From Brachycybe producta (lineage: Eukaryota > Arthropoda > Diplopoda > Playtdesmida > Andrognathidae), in the NCBI GenBank assembly GCA_036925085.1, contig JAUPFP010000032.1, positions 186,001-250,000 of the forward strand: DNA of 64,000 bases. Direction: 5' to 3'. How positions within the stretch are numbered: the first letter of the stretch is position 1; each line of letters begins with the position of its first letter. Positions 23,597-34,622 of the stretch are shown here, in pieces. Made by a program: the position numbers and the translations under genes. The notes below the pieces were generated by a model, which was not told the origin of the DNA, did no database searches, and saw only the letters and a program-made list of their open reading frames with translations.

Positions 23597-24609
23597 ACAT
23601 AGTTTGGAAATTTATACGGAGAAACATTTCTAAATAAAAATGTTCTCCGTCTTTCGGATGAAACGGTTCTACTAATCAATTAAAATTAACTCTTGAGTCG
23701 TGCCGATTTTTTTTTTTTTTTAAAAGTGTAATTTTTAGCGAATTTGTTTGTTTTGGTCTTTTTTCGTAAACGAAGTATTTTATATTTTGAAATTTTGTGT
23801 TCAGGTTTACGAGAAGAGTGATTGAAATAAGGTTTTTTTTTTGCATGTTCGGATTTTAAACAAAAGAACTAATTTGATTTTGTTTCGAAGGAAACGAAGT
23901 TTTAACGAATACGTTCAATTTGCATCTGTAAAAATGGCACAATTTTTACATTTCAAAATGAAGAAAAACGGTAATTCTACTTATTTTTTTACCACGAAAA
24001 GGACGGATAAATTGAACTTAAACTTTTTTTTTATGTTTACGAGAGGATATAAGTTTGTTTTTCGTGCTTTCGAGTTGTTCCGGCACGCGTTTCGTTTTTC
24101 GAAAGCCGCGATTTCTACGGGAATCGTTCGCTTTTTAAAGTTTTAACACTCGACGAGGCAAATAAATACGGCGGATAATCGGGAGTTTACACGCGATAGT
24201 GAATTTTAAATAGTAAAATTCATGTAAAATTTCAGTTATTTTAAGCATTTATTATATTAGAGTTGAATTTTTTTGCTTGAAATTAATTATTACTATTTTT
24301 TTTTTTATTAATTAATCAAAATTTATAAACAGATATTAAAAAAGCATTGCCGCCATCTTGTGACAGATATTAGGGTTTCGGACCGTTTCGCTACTCTGTA
24401 ATTGATTTCTCAGGATGTTATGATTTTATAAAAGTAACCCTATTGTCTTATTTGAACTTAACAACATGTTAAATTAAGAGATTTCCGATTCAATTAATCG
24501 CAAGAATCGATTTTTGTTTGGTTTTCAACAAATCGTATAAATTATTGATTCAAATCGTAAAATAACACACTGTGTGTTGCATTGCTTCTCGTGAAACGGC
24601 CATCAATAA
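23597..24609. other. Intergenic stretch, nothing recognised
   Basis: AT-rich DNA. The 101-codon open frame at 23841-24146 is rich in F, K and R, lacks motifs and looks like chance. Confidence 0.45.
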
Positions 24610-25235
24610 TAATATTTAACTAGAAATTAACGCAAATTAGAAGAAAACGGTGATTTATTCAACATAATCGTATGGAATCGGCTAATCATTCCGATTTAGT
24701 TAAACCTCAATCGAATCATCTAATTCGAACGGCTTTTTTAACTAACTTGAGGCTATGGCAGTCAATAAATTTAACTAGAAATCGGCACAAATTAAAGAAA
24801 AACGGTGACTTAATTAACAAAATCGTATGGAATCGGCTAATCTTTCCGATTTTTTTAATTGCGACCGAATTATCTAATTCGAACGGGTTCTTTTAGTAAC
24901 TTGTGGCTGTGGCAGTCAATAAATTTAACCAGAAATCGGCACAAATTAAAGAAAAACTGTTAATTAATTAACAAAATCGGACAGAATCGTATCGAATCGG
25001 GTAATCTTTTCGATTTTTTTGAATCGCGATCGAATTCGAACGGATTTTTTTTAGTAACTTGTGGCTATGGCAGTCAATATATTTAACTAGAAAGCGGCAC
25101 AAAATAAAGAAAAACGGTGACTTAATTAACAAAATCGGACCAGAATCGGCTAATCGTTTCGATTTTTTGATTCTCGATCGAATCATAATTCGATTCGCAG
25201 CAACTTTTGGCCCATTTCTATTTCAAACCCCGATC
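24610..25235. repeat. Tandem repeat, about 155-bp unit, 4 diverged copies
   Basis: The phrase 'CGGCACAAATTAAAGAAAAA' recurs near 24630, 24786, 24940 and 25097. Each copy also has GGCTATGGCAGTCAATA, TTAACAAAATCG and a GATTCGATT-rich segment. Spacing is 154-157 bp. It is non-coding. Confidence 0.85.
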
Positions 25236-25689
25236 TTCGTACATTTTTAGTTGCTTATGTTTCTGGTTTTAAGTCTCTTAATTTTCAATGAGCTCGTGGC
25301 TTGTTCTCGTAAAACGGTTTATTATACCCGCTTTACGGATAGCAATTTCGGGTTGCGATTTCAACTTATATTTCTCTCGTAAACAACCTTTTTTTTACTA
25401 ATAATTTGATTTTATGTTTGTATATGTATGTACCATTCTATTTGATTGTTTGCTCACTCCTATTACACATTTCTATCTTATTCTATGAACATTTTAATAG
25501 AAAAAAAAAGTTTAAAAAAAGATGAAATATTTATTTACTTGTGAAAAATTGTTAGGGCCGCAAATGTGTTTACGAGAAATGTATCGAAATTTCTAATTGT
25601 ATAATTCCTCTTTTTTTTTGTTAAAATTACTACCACTAATAAATTTCTCCCAGAACAATTATCGTGGCTTTTAATGTTTTTTTCTTTAC

Positions 25690-25830
25690 TAGGAATGGGA
25701 CATTTGAATCCTCGAATCCCTGCGAATCTCGAAAAATATTCGCGCTTTTTTCGTTTTTCGAATCCTAACTTTAAAAAAAAAACTATGGTAAAATTAGACG
25801 TCCAATAGAAGCGCTTCACTAACAAAAAAA
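25690..25830. mobile_element. Family L fragment, reverse orientation
   Basis: GAATGGGACATTTGAATCCT and GCGAATCTCGAAAAATATTC are the complements of the right end of family L in FAR introns 5 and 7. Bases 25835-26205 continue as a family E fragment. Confidence 0.65.
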
Positions 25831-26302
25831 ACCCGGTGATATTTCATGATGATATCTTTCAAAATAAACTTGACAGTTTGAAAAATAGGCGAAAATTAAG
25901 TTTTTCGTGAAATGTCAATGGAAAAACCTAAAAACAGGTCATTTTTCAAACTGAATTATAAAATAAAATTGTTTATTTTTCAAGATATTGCCATGAAAGA
26001 ACTTTTAGCATCATCTTTTATCATTCTAGTTTTGAAAACAATTTGAATTTTTTCAAAATGTTGTTTCTAAAAAATGTTCACTTGTCTTAATTTTACAGAA
26101 AAAAACATCTATTGAGAATGAGTTAATGAGAATAGCATTAGCCACAGCAGTGGCGCCATCCGAGTGGGGGGGGGGGAAACAAAACATTTATAAAGCGACC
26201 TAAAAGTCATGTTTCCGCTGTTTAACTTCAATGGAAACAAGGCGTAAAAAACAAAATATAATTTACTTAAAGTAAAGAATAGGAATACCTATACAATTAA
26301 GA

Positions 26303-26429
26303 ATGCTATTTAAACATTTAATTTGTCAGTGTGTAGTTAGACACGCAACCGTTTCTCCCATAGTATTTTTATGGGGAGACGGTGGCGCCGTCTAGCGACA
26401 CACGGACAAATTAAATGTTTAAATAGCAT
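26303..26429. mobile_element. Small fold-back, 127 bp, about 24-bp terminal inverted repeats
   Basis: The ends are ATGCTATTTAAACATTTAAT and its complement. The inner part has CTCCCATAGTATTTTTATGG and a GGTGGCGCCG motif. It is a single copy in this window. Confidence 0.85.
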
Positions 26430-26686
26430 ATCTTAAAGTTCACTCAATGAAGACGTTTTTCTCTAACGTAAAGTTGAGCTACCTCTATGTTTATGTTATT
26501 AGCGCTTTTCCTGAGCGCCGTAGATTCTGCATTTTAAAATGAGAAAAAAAAGAGAGACTGGTTAGAGGCTAAATAGAAACCATGACTAGTCATTCGACGG
26601 TAGGAATTGGAGTCCAGTTTTTCAACTTTAGATTTTTGTCTTTTTCGTCTAAATTTCAAGTCTACAAATCTGTTTATTAATCGAAA

Positions 26687-29297
26687 ATGGTTTATATTTC
26701 AAGTGGTTTGTATTTTTTTGTTACTTTTATTATATAATTTAGCAGCAATTTGTTTGAAAAACAGCGAAATTTAATATTTTGATAAATACAGGGTGGTCAC
26801 AAATTTTTTGACATGTCCTTTTTCGCAACCGCGTAGAGCATAACCGACAGCGCCATCTAGTAACCAGAAAAGCATTCACTGGAAATTCTTTGGATTTCTT
26901 TGGTTTAGCAGCAACTTAGCCTCTATGAAGAAGATTATATTTTTTTTTGCATTATTTAGCGCCCTCTGTGCAACCTGTATAACAATTCCACAGCCTTTTC
27001 TTCGAGGCTAGCAGCTTCACAGGCATTTCTGCAAAGCAGTAAAATTTTCTTGGCTCCGCCCTTTTATGAGCGTCATCAATTTCTCTAATTGGTTTGTTAC
27101 TTGGTCTGATGCGGCATGCCCCGCCGTTTTCAATTTCTTAATTGGTTGATATTTGGCGTGACTCTCATAAAAGGGCGGAGCCAACAAAATTTTACTGCTG
27201 GGCAGAGATGCCTGTAGCAGCTGCTAATTGAAATAATACCATAAAGCGCGGCATTCATACTAGGCTGGTTTACCAGCTGCTGCGTGCTGGGTGTAGACCT
27301 CTGGCAGCATAGTGTGAACCGCGACTAGCGGTTTTTTTACAGGCAGTTAGAAATCGGGGAGAACTTCAGTTGACTCCGCCCTTGTTATGACGACCGGCAA
27401 CTTCTAATTGGTTGGTTATGTAGTCTGACGTCACATATGCTCCGCCGTTTTCAACGTCGAACCACACGAAAAACCAATTAGAAGTTGGCGGTCGTCATAA
27501 AAGGGGCAGAGCCAACTGAAGTTCTTCCCGATTTCTAACTGCCTGTGTTGTTTTCACCAGAAGGCTATGTTTTCGTATCAGTTCGGCTCCGAACCGTTGA
27601 CATCTCTAGCGTAACATCCGAATAATGATCTTAACATTTTTTATAGATGGTGTTGTCGGTGGCGGAAGATCTCGTTGGAGTTTGTCCGCCTTGACGGGGT
27701 TATTCTTCGCTATTCTCAATCTTTTCGTACTTCTGTAAGTTGGTGTTTTTTATGGAATCCACCTTATCACGAGATGAATGAATCGTAGCAACTAAACCAA
27801 TCACATTAAAGGCGTAAAATATTGTAATCCAATTTACACGAAGCTGAGAAATGAAGAGAATCAATTAAAAATTATTAATCAATAATTAGAATATTTTTAA
27901 AAAAAATTTAAACTTCATTTCAGTATTCCAAAAAAACGTTGTAAACGCGAACATGCCACATAATGCTGACAAGTTATCACTGTGGTGACATTGTTGGCGT
28001 TTACAACGTTAATATAGTCACTAAGTGACTGGCCAGATTGCCACTCGAATTGCTGGCTATTACAACGTTATGACTCGCACAACAATTCTACTTCAGTTTT
28101 TTACCGCTAGGAACAGCACTTTTTCGTGACAAGCAAATTCTTCCTACAAAAAAAAAGCATGGCGTTTACAACCCATTTTCGATTAGAAAACGTTATTCCA
28201 CCCTTATATGGCATTTACAACGTTTTATTACGTTATTTCTAATTTGGGTTTCACTTTCTTTTCTTCTTCGTAGAATCCGAACCATGTTTCAGGTGAGTAA
28301 CGGATGAAGCTTTTTCTAGCCTTTTCATCCGTATCTGAATGTTTGCGACGTTTTTTTTAGCCGGATTTAACGAGACATGGAACGGGATACACGTCGACTT
28401 ATCGGCCGAGTTCGGGCGGAGGAGGGTAATTGCAAGTCACGCTTATTGACTCGGTAGTATCGTAATGTCTTTTTTTCTGGTGTAAATGCAGGGATCCACC
28501 TGGACCGCCGAGACGAAGAATGGGTGGCTTCGGTGGCTCGACTGGTAATCATTTGAAAACCGGAAGAGCAAAATTAATAAACACTTGAAAGTGTTTTAGA
28601 AACTAGAAGGGTTGCTCATTCACTTAAGGTGGCTGAATAGTTGTCCTCCACCAGATGGCGCGCCATTGCAGTGGTTAATGCTATGCTCTATAGACGTTTT
28701 TTGTAAAATTCGGACGCAAAAACGTGAAGTGAACGTTTTTTTTTTTTAGAAACAACATTACGAAAAAATTCACATTGTTTTCAAAACTAGAAGGGTAAAA
28801 TATGATGCTAAAAGTATTTTCGTGCCAATATCTTAAAAAATAAACTTTTTATAGTTCGGTTTGAAAAATTGACCTGTTTTTTAGGTTTTTCCATTGAAAT
28901 TTCATGAAAAACTGTTTTCGCCTATTTTTCAAACTTGTCATAAAAAGTTTATTTTGAAAGATATCATCGAAAAAACTTTTAGCATTATCGCCGACTATTC
29001 TAGTTTCTAAAACACTTTGAATTTTTTCGTAATGTTTCTCCTGAAAAACGTTCGTTTCGAAAATATAAATTTTCTCGAAACCGCGTTTGGAGGGAAGACA
29101 GACCTCCTATTGAACATAATAGCGACTGCAGGCGCGCCATCTGGGGGAGACAAAAACAAAATAAATATCTATTGAGCCACCTTAAGGGATGCCCTTTTTT
29201 ATGATCGAAAAACAGAATGCTGAAGTTTCTGCGTGATAATCATTTAGATAACAGTTCGGCGCCGATGGGAGGATGTGGATCGTGTGGATGCGGTTAA
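26687..29297 (+). CDS. SELENOK: Selenoprotein K homologue, Cys form, 6 coding exons, 96 aa
   Basis: SELENOK is a small single-pass ER membrane protein linked in vertebrates to ER-associated degradation and to DHHC6-dependent palmitoylation. Exons: 26687-26702, 27647-27734, 28274-28292, 28361-28425, 28492-28544, 29248-29297. They sum to 97 codons with the stop, near the 94 residues of human SELENOK. The 16-nt first exon gives MVYIS plus one base and joins to give MVYISNG, which matches the human N-terminus. A hydrophobic helix (LTGLFFAILNLFVLL) follows, then the G/P/R-rich tail with DPPGPPRRRMGG. The C-terminus reads APMGGCGSCGCG, then TAA. The vertebrate protein has Sec in GGUGR, so Cys occupies that place and no UGA recoding is needed. 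Introns 3 and 4 are 68 and 66 bp, and the others hold MITEs. Confidence 0.92.
26703..27646. mobile_element. SELENOK intron 1: MITEs B and A
   Basis: A family B copy lies at 27016-27215 and a full family A copy at 27340-27546. Between them, about 27245-27335, is a fragment like the ends of the element at 37334-38043 (ACTAGGCTGGTTTACCAGCT). Confidence 0.85.
27785..28250. mobile_element. Family G element in SELENOK intron 2
   Basis: It carries AACGTTGTAAACGCGAACAT, CACTAAGTGACTGGCCAG and TGGCATTTACAACGTTT. It is the least interrupted long copy of family G in the window. Confidence 0.75.
28624..29185. mobile_element. Family E element in SELENOK intron 5
   Basis: TTAAGGTGGCTGAATAG at the left and GAGCCACCTTAA at the right. 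Both ends also carry AGATGGCGCGCC-type sequence. It makes up 562 of the 703 bp of the intron, and the last exon starts 62 bp downstream. Confidence 0.88.
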
Positions 29298-29431
29298 TCG
29301 AAGCTGTTTTAATTTGGAAATAACTCGAAGCGATCGTCGGGTATTGTTAACATTAACATAACGTTGCTTCGAATTGTACATTTTACGAGATGTGCGAATG
29401 ATGCTGCCATATTTAAGTATATGGTTCTTTC

Positions 29432-29437
29432 AATAAA
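29432..29437 (+). terminator. Candidate polyadenylation signal of SELENOK
   Basis: AATAAA 135 bp after the stop codon, in an otherwise unremarkable 3' region. Confidence 0.65.
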
Positions 29438-29487
29438 ATGGTGGCGGATGAAATGGCGCTTCTTTAACGTTAAACCATTTTTAAAAA

Positions 29488-29508
29488 GGGGGGGGGGGGG
29501 GGGGGGGG
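29488..29508 (+). repeat. Homopolymer of 21 G
   Basis: An uninterrupted G run 190 bp downstream of the SELENOK stop. Its length is uncertain because such runs are error-prone in sequencing. Confidence 0.9.
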
Positions 29509-29534
29509 TTTGTTACATTCGACTATAGCTTAAA

Positions 29535-30620
29535 TGAAGCGTGCCATTTTCAAAAACGTTGTAAACGCCAAAACTAGATTTTTTTTCAAGAAAAAATCCA
29601 AATTTTCTACTAAACCAATCACATTAAAGGCATAAAATATTGTAATACAATTTACACGAAGCTATGAAATGAAGAGAATCAATTAAAAATTATTAATCAC
29701 TACTGGCTCGGATTTTTATGCAATATATTTTATGCAACTGTTTCTCCATCTGTGACCCCGATAGCCAATTGTAAAGTAACAATCCCGTTTAGATCAACCA
29801 ATAATTTATGGTTTTCTCAATCAAAAACAATGGTTAGAGGTTAGAACTATACTTGATAACTGATAGTCACCACACATCTAGCCTCTAACAAACCATTTTT
29901 AATTAGAAAAAAGCATAATTACAGTTGCTCTACTGATGATGCTGATCATCATCTTCACAGTTGGCACTTGGGCCACAAATTGAGAAACATTTGCTTGATA
30001 TTTGCATGAAAATCCGATCAGTATTCGAATATTTTTTTAAAAAAATTTTAAACTTCATTTCAGTTCCCAAAAAAACGTTGTAAACGCCAACATGCCACAT
30101 AATGCTAAAGAAGTTGTCATTCTAGTGACATTGTTGGCGTTTACAACGTGACTAATAGACACTAAGGGTTGGTTTATACTCCCTTGCTAAGCGGCGAAGC
30201 TTCAAAAATGACGTCAGAGCTTCAGGTTTTTGCCTTGGCCAGAGCATGAAGCTAGCTTTGAAATTGTTCAACTTTTCAAAGCTTAGCAACTCAAAGCACC
30301 AATCAGGAAACGGATACACAAAAGGGGTGAACAAGCTAAGCTTTGGGGAGCTAATTTTACAGAACTTCAAAGCTTGCAAATCTTAGCAAAGTTTGGAGTA
30401 TAAACCTACCCTAAGTGACTTGGCCAGTTTGCCACTCGAGTTGCTATTGGCTGTTACAACGTTATGACTTGCACAACAGTTCTACTTCAGTGTTTTACCG
30501 TTAGGAACAACGTTTTTGTGACAAGCAAACTCTTCCTGCGTTTCTAACCCAGTTTCGATTAAAAACGTAATTTCACCTGTATGTGGCGTTTGCAACGTTT
30601 AGGAAATGCACGCCTCAATT
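29535..30620. mobile_element. Family G element with two later insertions
   Basis: Family G sequence is interrupted by a family C copy at about 29705-30018 and by another fold-back at about 30166-30411 (GGGTTGGTTTATACTCC to GGAGTATAAACCTACCC, flanked by CTAA on both sides). The undisturbed order is visible at 27785-28250, where CACTAAGTGACTGG is intact at the second insertion point. Confidence 0.8.
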
Positions 30621-31560
30621 AAAAAAAGTAAATAACATCTAATATATTGCTTTGAGTTTATATTAAACAGAGTTATATTTGTTAAACATTTCAAATAAAA
30701 AATTCGTTATTGGAAAACCTCGAAAATCTGAACTTCTTACGGGATTTGAAAATTTCGTTAGGAATTTGTCGAAATTATGTACCGTTAAACCGGGATAACT
30801 TCTACTTTATGTACTTTTAAAACCTAAAATTTATGCAATTAGCATTTTCTTATTTTTATAAATTTTCATCTCAGTGCCTCTCAGAGGTAAACTGTGTTAA
30901 GTCGCTAAAACCTAAATTGTACAGAAAAGTCATTCGGAAAGTGTCTTCTCTTCATTGAAGGAAATAGGACTTAACATGGTAAACGAAGTAAGAAGTTGGT
31001 GAATCTTAGTAAATCTCGTACAAGATTGTTTTCAATCATGTATGAGATTCACTAAGATTCACCGAGATTCACAGCAGATCGTGTATTATGGAAAGTTATC
31101 TTACTTTTTTTATCCGTGTTTTACTGGATATGTACTTGACAATGCTTAATGCTGCATGTGGACTTTTATGTCCCTCTGACATAGGCCTATTTGGCTGCTA
31201 GCAGAGTACTTTTTGTAATTGTAATGCAGATGAACTTTTTATTTTATTATACAAAACATATGGAAGCCCGTTTGGGACATTTTGCTCAATAATATTGTCT
31301 CATTAATATGTCCCATTTGGAGCACCAATGAGAAAGAAGTACCCTAAGTACCTTATTCGTCGAGAGAAATGGGGTGGGGGTTTTCCTGCTTGAAAGATGC
31401 TGCCCAGAATGACGACACAAGATGTCTCCCTATTTTGACTGCTTTTCATAAAAGAGGGCGCGCCTATATATTTAAAAACTATTTAAATGAATTTCAGATT
31501 ACAATGCTCTTTATAATGTCGTTTATGCAAGGATACTAGATAATAGGACGCAACACTTCG
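30621..31560. other. Intergenic stretch, nothing recognised as a gene
   Basis: Bases 31005-31140 share phrases with 56325-56470 (GAGATTCACTAAGATTC; TATCCG-GTTTTA-TGGAT), so an old dispersed repeat is present in both. Otherwise I see no feature. Confidence 0.45.
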
Positions 31561-31589
31561 CCCCTTAGAAACTGCAGTCTATGTCTATA

Positions 31590-31950
31590 TGGAGCAATTA
31601 TGGACTGGAGGATATTGAAATCATTGGTCTTATGGTGGGTGCTAAAGGCACCATTCCCGACTATTTGAGAACTTTCGCACTAGATTCAACCTACCAAAAT
31701 CATTGGTTACCGAAATTGTGACCTCTGTAATCAGGGACTCTGTACAGATTGTGAGAAACCACCAGCATAATGCTACCCAGAAACTATTCTAATTTAATCC
31801 CATGTTATTTCGCTTGTTTTCACTTTTATGATTAATTGTGTCACTGTATGTACATTATTGTATTAATATGTATTCTGAGTCGCTTGTCGGCTAGTCACGT
31901 TGGTGACCAGAGAGCAATAAATGCTATTCTTCTTCTTGCTCCCCCTAATG
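31590..31950 (+). pseudogene. 3' relic of a non-LTR retrotransposon
   Basis: Two frames together give fragments resembling the end of an RTE/LINE-type ORF2. The first contains VGAKGTIPDYLRTF, the second LVTEIVTSVIRDSVQIVRN. They are joined only across a frameshift, and a stop interrupts the first. A short 3' segment ending near GAGCAATAAATGCTATTC follows. The family assignment rests on the 'VGA(K/R)GTIP' type motif recalled from invertebrate elements. It is clearly inactive. Confidence 0.45.
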
Positions 31951-32049
31951 ACGTCATTTTTCACGCCAACTTTCGACAGGTCCTATTTTTTTTTTTTTTT
32001 GCTTTTCCTTTACAAAGGACCATGCAAATTAATAGAATAACATACGAAT

Positions 32050-32450
32050 AAATAATTATAATTCGCTATTTTAGTTATTTTAAAAATACATTTACATTAA
32101 TATTGCAATTAATTAAATAGTTTCAGAAAATAACAATTATATTTTAGTTTCACAATTATTGTAAAACAAAAATTTAATAAATTATACTAAATCTATACAA
32201 TAACGTATTATAATGTAGGCCTATATATTAATGTATTAGAACTAAGGTTTGCAATAGTCACGAAGATTATCAATCCCGAGATTCCGGATTGCATGGTAAT
32301 CCAAATCTCAATTTTTTTAATAATAAATATATTTAAGATTATTTTAACAATTTAAAAATAGTAAGTTTTAACAGACACCAGTGAGATTCGTATTAACTCA
32401 ATATTTTCAGATTATTAACTGAATAAATTGAATCCCACATATTGTTTGTT
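32050..32450. repeat. AT-rich dispersed repeat shared with the palindrome centre
   Basis: The stretch with 'TAGTTTCAGAAAATAACAAT' and CACAATTATTGTAAAACAAA recurs at about 35155-35330 inside the large palindrome. Bases 32330-32400 recur near 35540-35600. No coding potential was seen. Confidence 0.65.
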
Positions 32451-32810
32451 TGCCCTTCACAGGGCTCTGTAGAACGCGTTTATTATTTAAATGCATTTAA
32501 ATGATCAGCTGTGTGTACTAGGTATAAATTGACAAGAGTGTGAATGGCGCAAATGCAAATTAGAACGAGGTTATCAAAAATTAGAAAGTTTGGCAAAACT
32601 CAAAAAAATAAGTTAACTAACACACGCTTTGCCTCACAAACATGAAAATTACACCACGTTCATCATTAGAATGTGTAGAATACTTTCAGTCTGATGACAT
32701 TTTGTTGTATTTTAACCGATTCTTGAGTTATTTTAATTTTTAAGAAATAACAAGTAAAGTAGCAAAGATGCTACTGGTCAGAAAATGTCGTCGTTTGCGC
32801 CAAGCACAGG

Positions 32811-32980
32811 ATGTTACAATCAGGTGAAAACCAGTTGGCTCCGCCCTTGTTATGACGACTGGCAACTTCTAAATGGCTGGTTATGTAGTTTGACGTCAGA
32901 CTTCATAACCAGCCAATTAGACGTTGCCAGTCGTCATTACAAGGGCGGAGCCAACTGAAGTTTTCACCTGATTGTAACAT
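32811..32980. mobile_element. MITE family A variant
   Basis: The ends are ATGTTACAATCAGGTGAAAA and its complement instead of CAGGCAGTTAGAAAT, but the CTCCGCCCTTGTTATGACGA core is the same. It stops 13 bp before the 4 kb palindrome. Confidence 0.85.
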
Positions 32981-34577
32981 CATGTTATGCAAAGCTAGTG
33001 ATGTTCCGATAGCGATATGAACATGAATACTATCGCGATAGTCAACTACTCGATAGTCAAACTATCGAGTGGTTTAGAAATCGATTGTTCTGTCGATAGT
33101 TTTACGAACTATCGATAATTTTAAAAAAAAATCAACACACTGACACACTGTCTCACATAAACAATAATGTATCTGAAATGGTGGATGCTAGATGGCGCCA
33201 TAATTATTTCAATTTGTCGTTTGTACATATGCACTGTGTGAACCATGTACGCCGTGAGCAATGTGCATATTGTGCACTTTGTGCAATGTAACGTGCGTAC
33301 CTTGTGCACCGTGTGCACTCTTAAACTGCATTGTATAATTTTGTATTGTAACATTAGTGAGTAATGGTGTAATGGCTTGTAATATAAATGGAGTTAAAAA
33401 ACGTAAGATTTTAAATGTTATTGAAAAATAGAAAGCCCTTTTACGTGCTAATTTTTCTGATTGCTCTAACTCATTTTTAATGATTTCTCTTAACTTTTGT
33501 TGGACGGTGTTTTAGTCCTGTGGGACTTAACATGGAGTTAAAAAACGTACGATTTTAAACGTTATTAAAAAATAGAAGGACCTTTTCAAAATTTATAAAA
33601 AGGAAACATCGTGAAGCCAATACATAAAAGTATGTGCTAATTATTTTGTTATTGTTCTAAATCGTTTTTAACGAGAGTTTTTCAAATGTTTGTGGGACGG
33701 TTTTGGGGCCAATGGGGTTTAACATGGGGTTAAAAAAACGAACGACTTTGAACCTTGTTTAAAAATAGAAGGACCTTTTTCAAAAATTATATAAATCGAG
33801 CACGTGAAGAACAATACATTTTATTGCATTATGCACTTTACTGTATTTTAATTGAGCGATTGTGAAGCGATTTCTTGCAGTTTTAGTAACGCCATATAAG
33901 AACACTCATTTGTCTCGTTCTCGTCTGCTCAAAACAAGATGGACGACGTGGATCTAGGCTCTTAATTTGCAACCTTGAAAAAGTTGAAAACTATCGATAG
34001 TACTATCGATAGTGAAGTGACTATCGATACTATCTATCGGTCCTGTATAATACTATCGATAGTTTATTTTTGACTATCGCACATCATTACCGAAAATAAA
34101 TAAAATTAATCAAATTAAAGATAATTTGGCGTTTTTTGCGCGCATGCGGCGCGGGAACCTAAATAAAAGCCCCCTCCCCCAATACAAAGAAAAAAAAACG
34201 TGTTGAAAATGTACTAGGCACGAACCCGTAACAAGATGATAAATACGGTCGGTTGTTTCCATTTGCCATCACTTTCCTATGTAAAACGATAGACGGCAAT
34301 GCGCATACTCACTGAAAATACCACTGGGCTAATGCATAGCCTCCTATAATCCTATAGGAGGCTATGGCTAATGGTACTCATCTTACAACGACAACTAGCC
34401 TCTCCCTCCAACCCACGAAAATTTCCCTCCAAAATTTAAGAAATTTTTTTAATGTAGATGCTAGCGCTATCTATTGTTATTCACTTAAACATGAGTTATA
34501 TGTGTATATTTTTTCGAATTTTAAATTTCCCCTCTTAAACTCTAACCCTCTCCCCCCATTAACATAGCCTAAACCAA

Positions 34578-34622
34578 CACTAACCCCTTAACCTAACCTA
34601 ACCCTAACCTAACCTAACACTT
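34578..34622. repeat. Short CCTAA-rich (TTAGG-like) tract
   Basis: Several ACCTAA/ACCCTAA units occur here. The mirror tract TTAGGTTAGG/TTAGGGTTAGC lies at 35922-35965 in the opposite arm. TTAGG is the common arthropod telomere repeat. Here it is part of the palindrome rather than a chromosome end. Confidence 0.65.
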
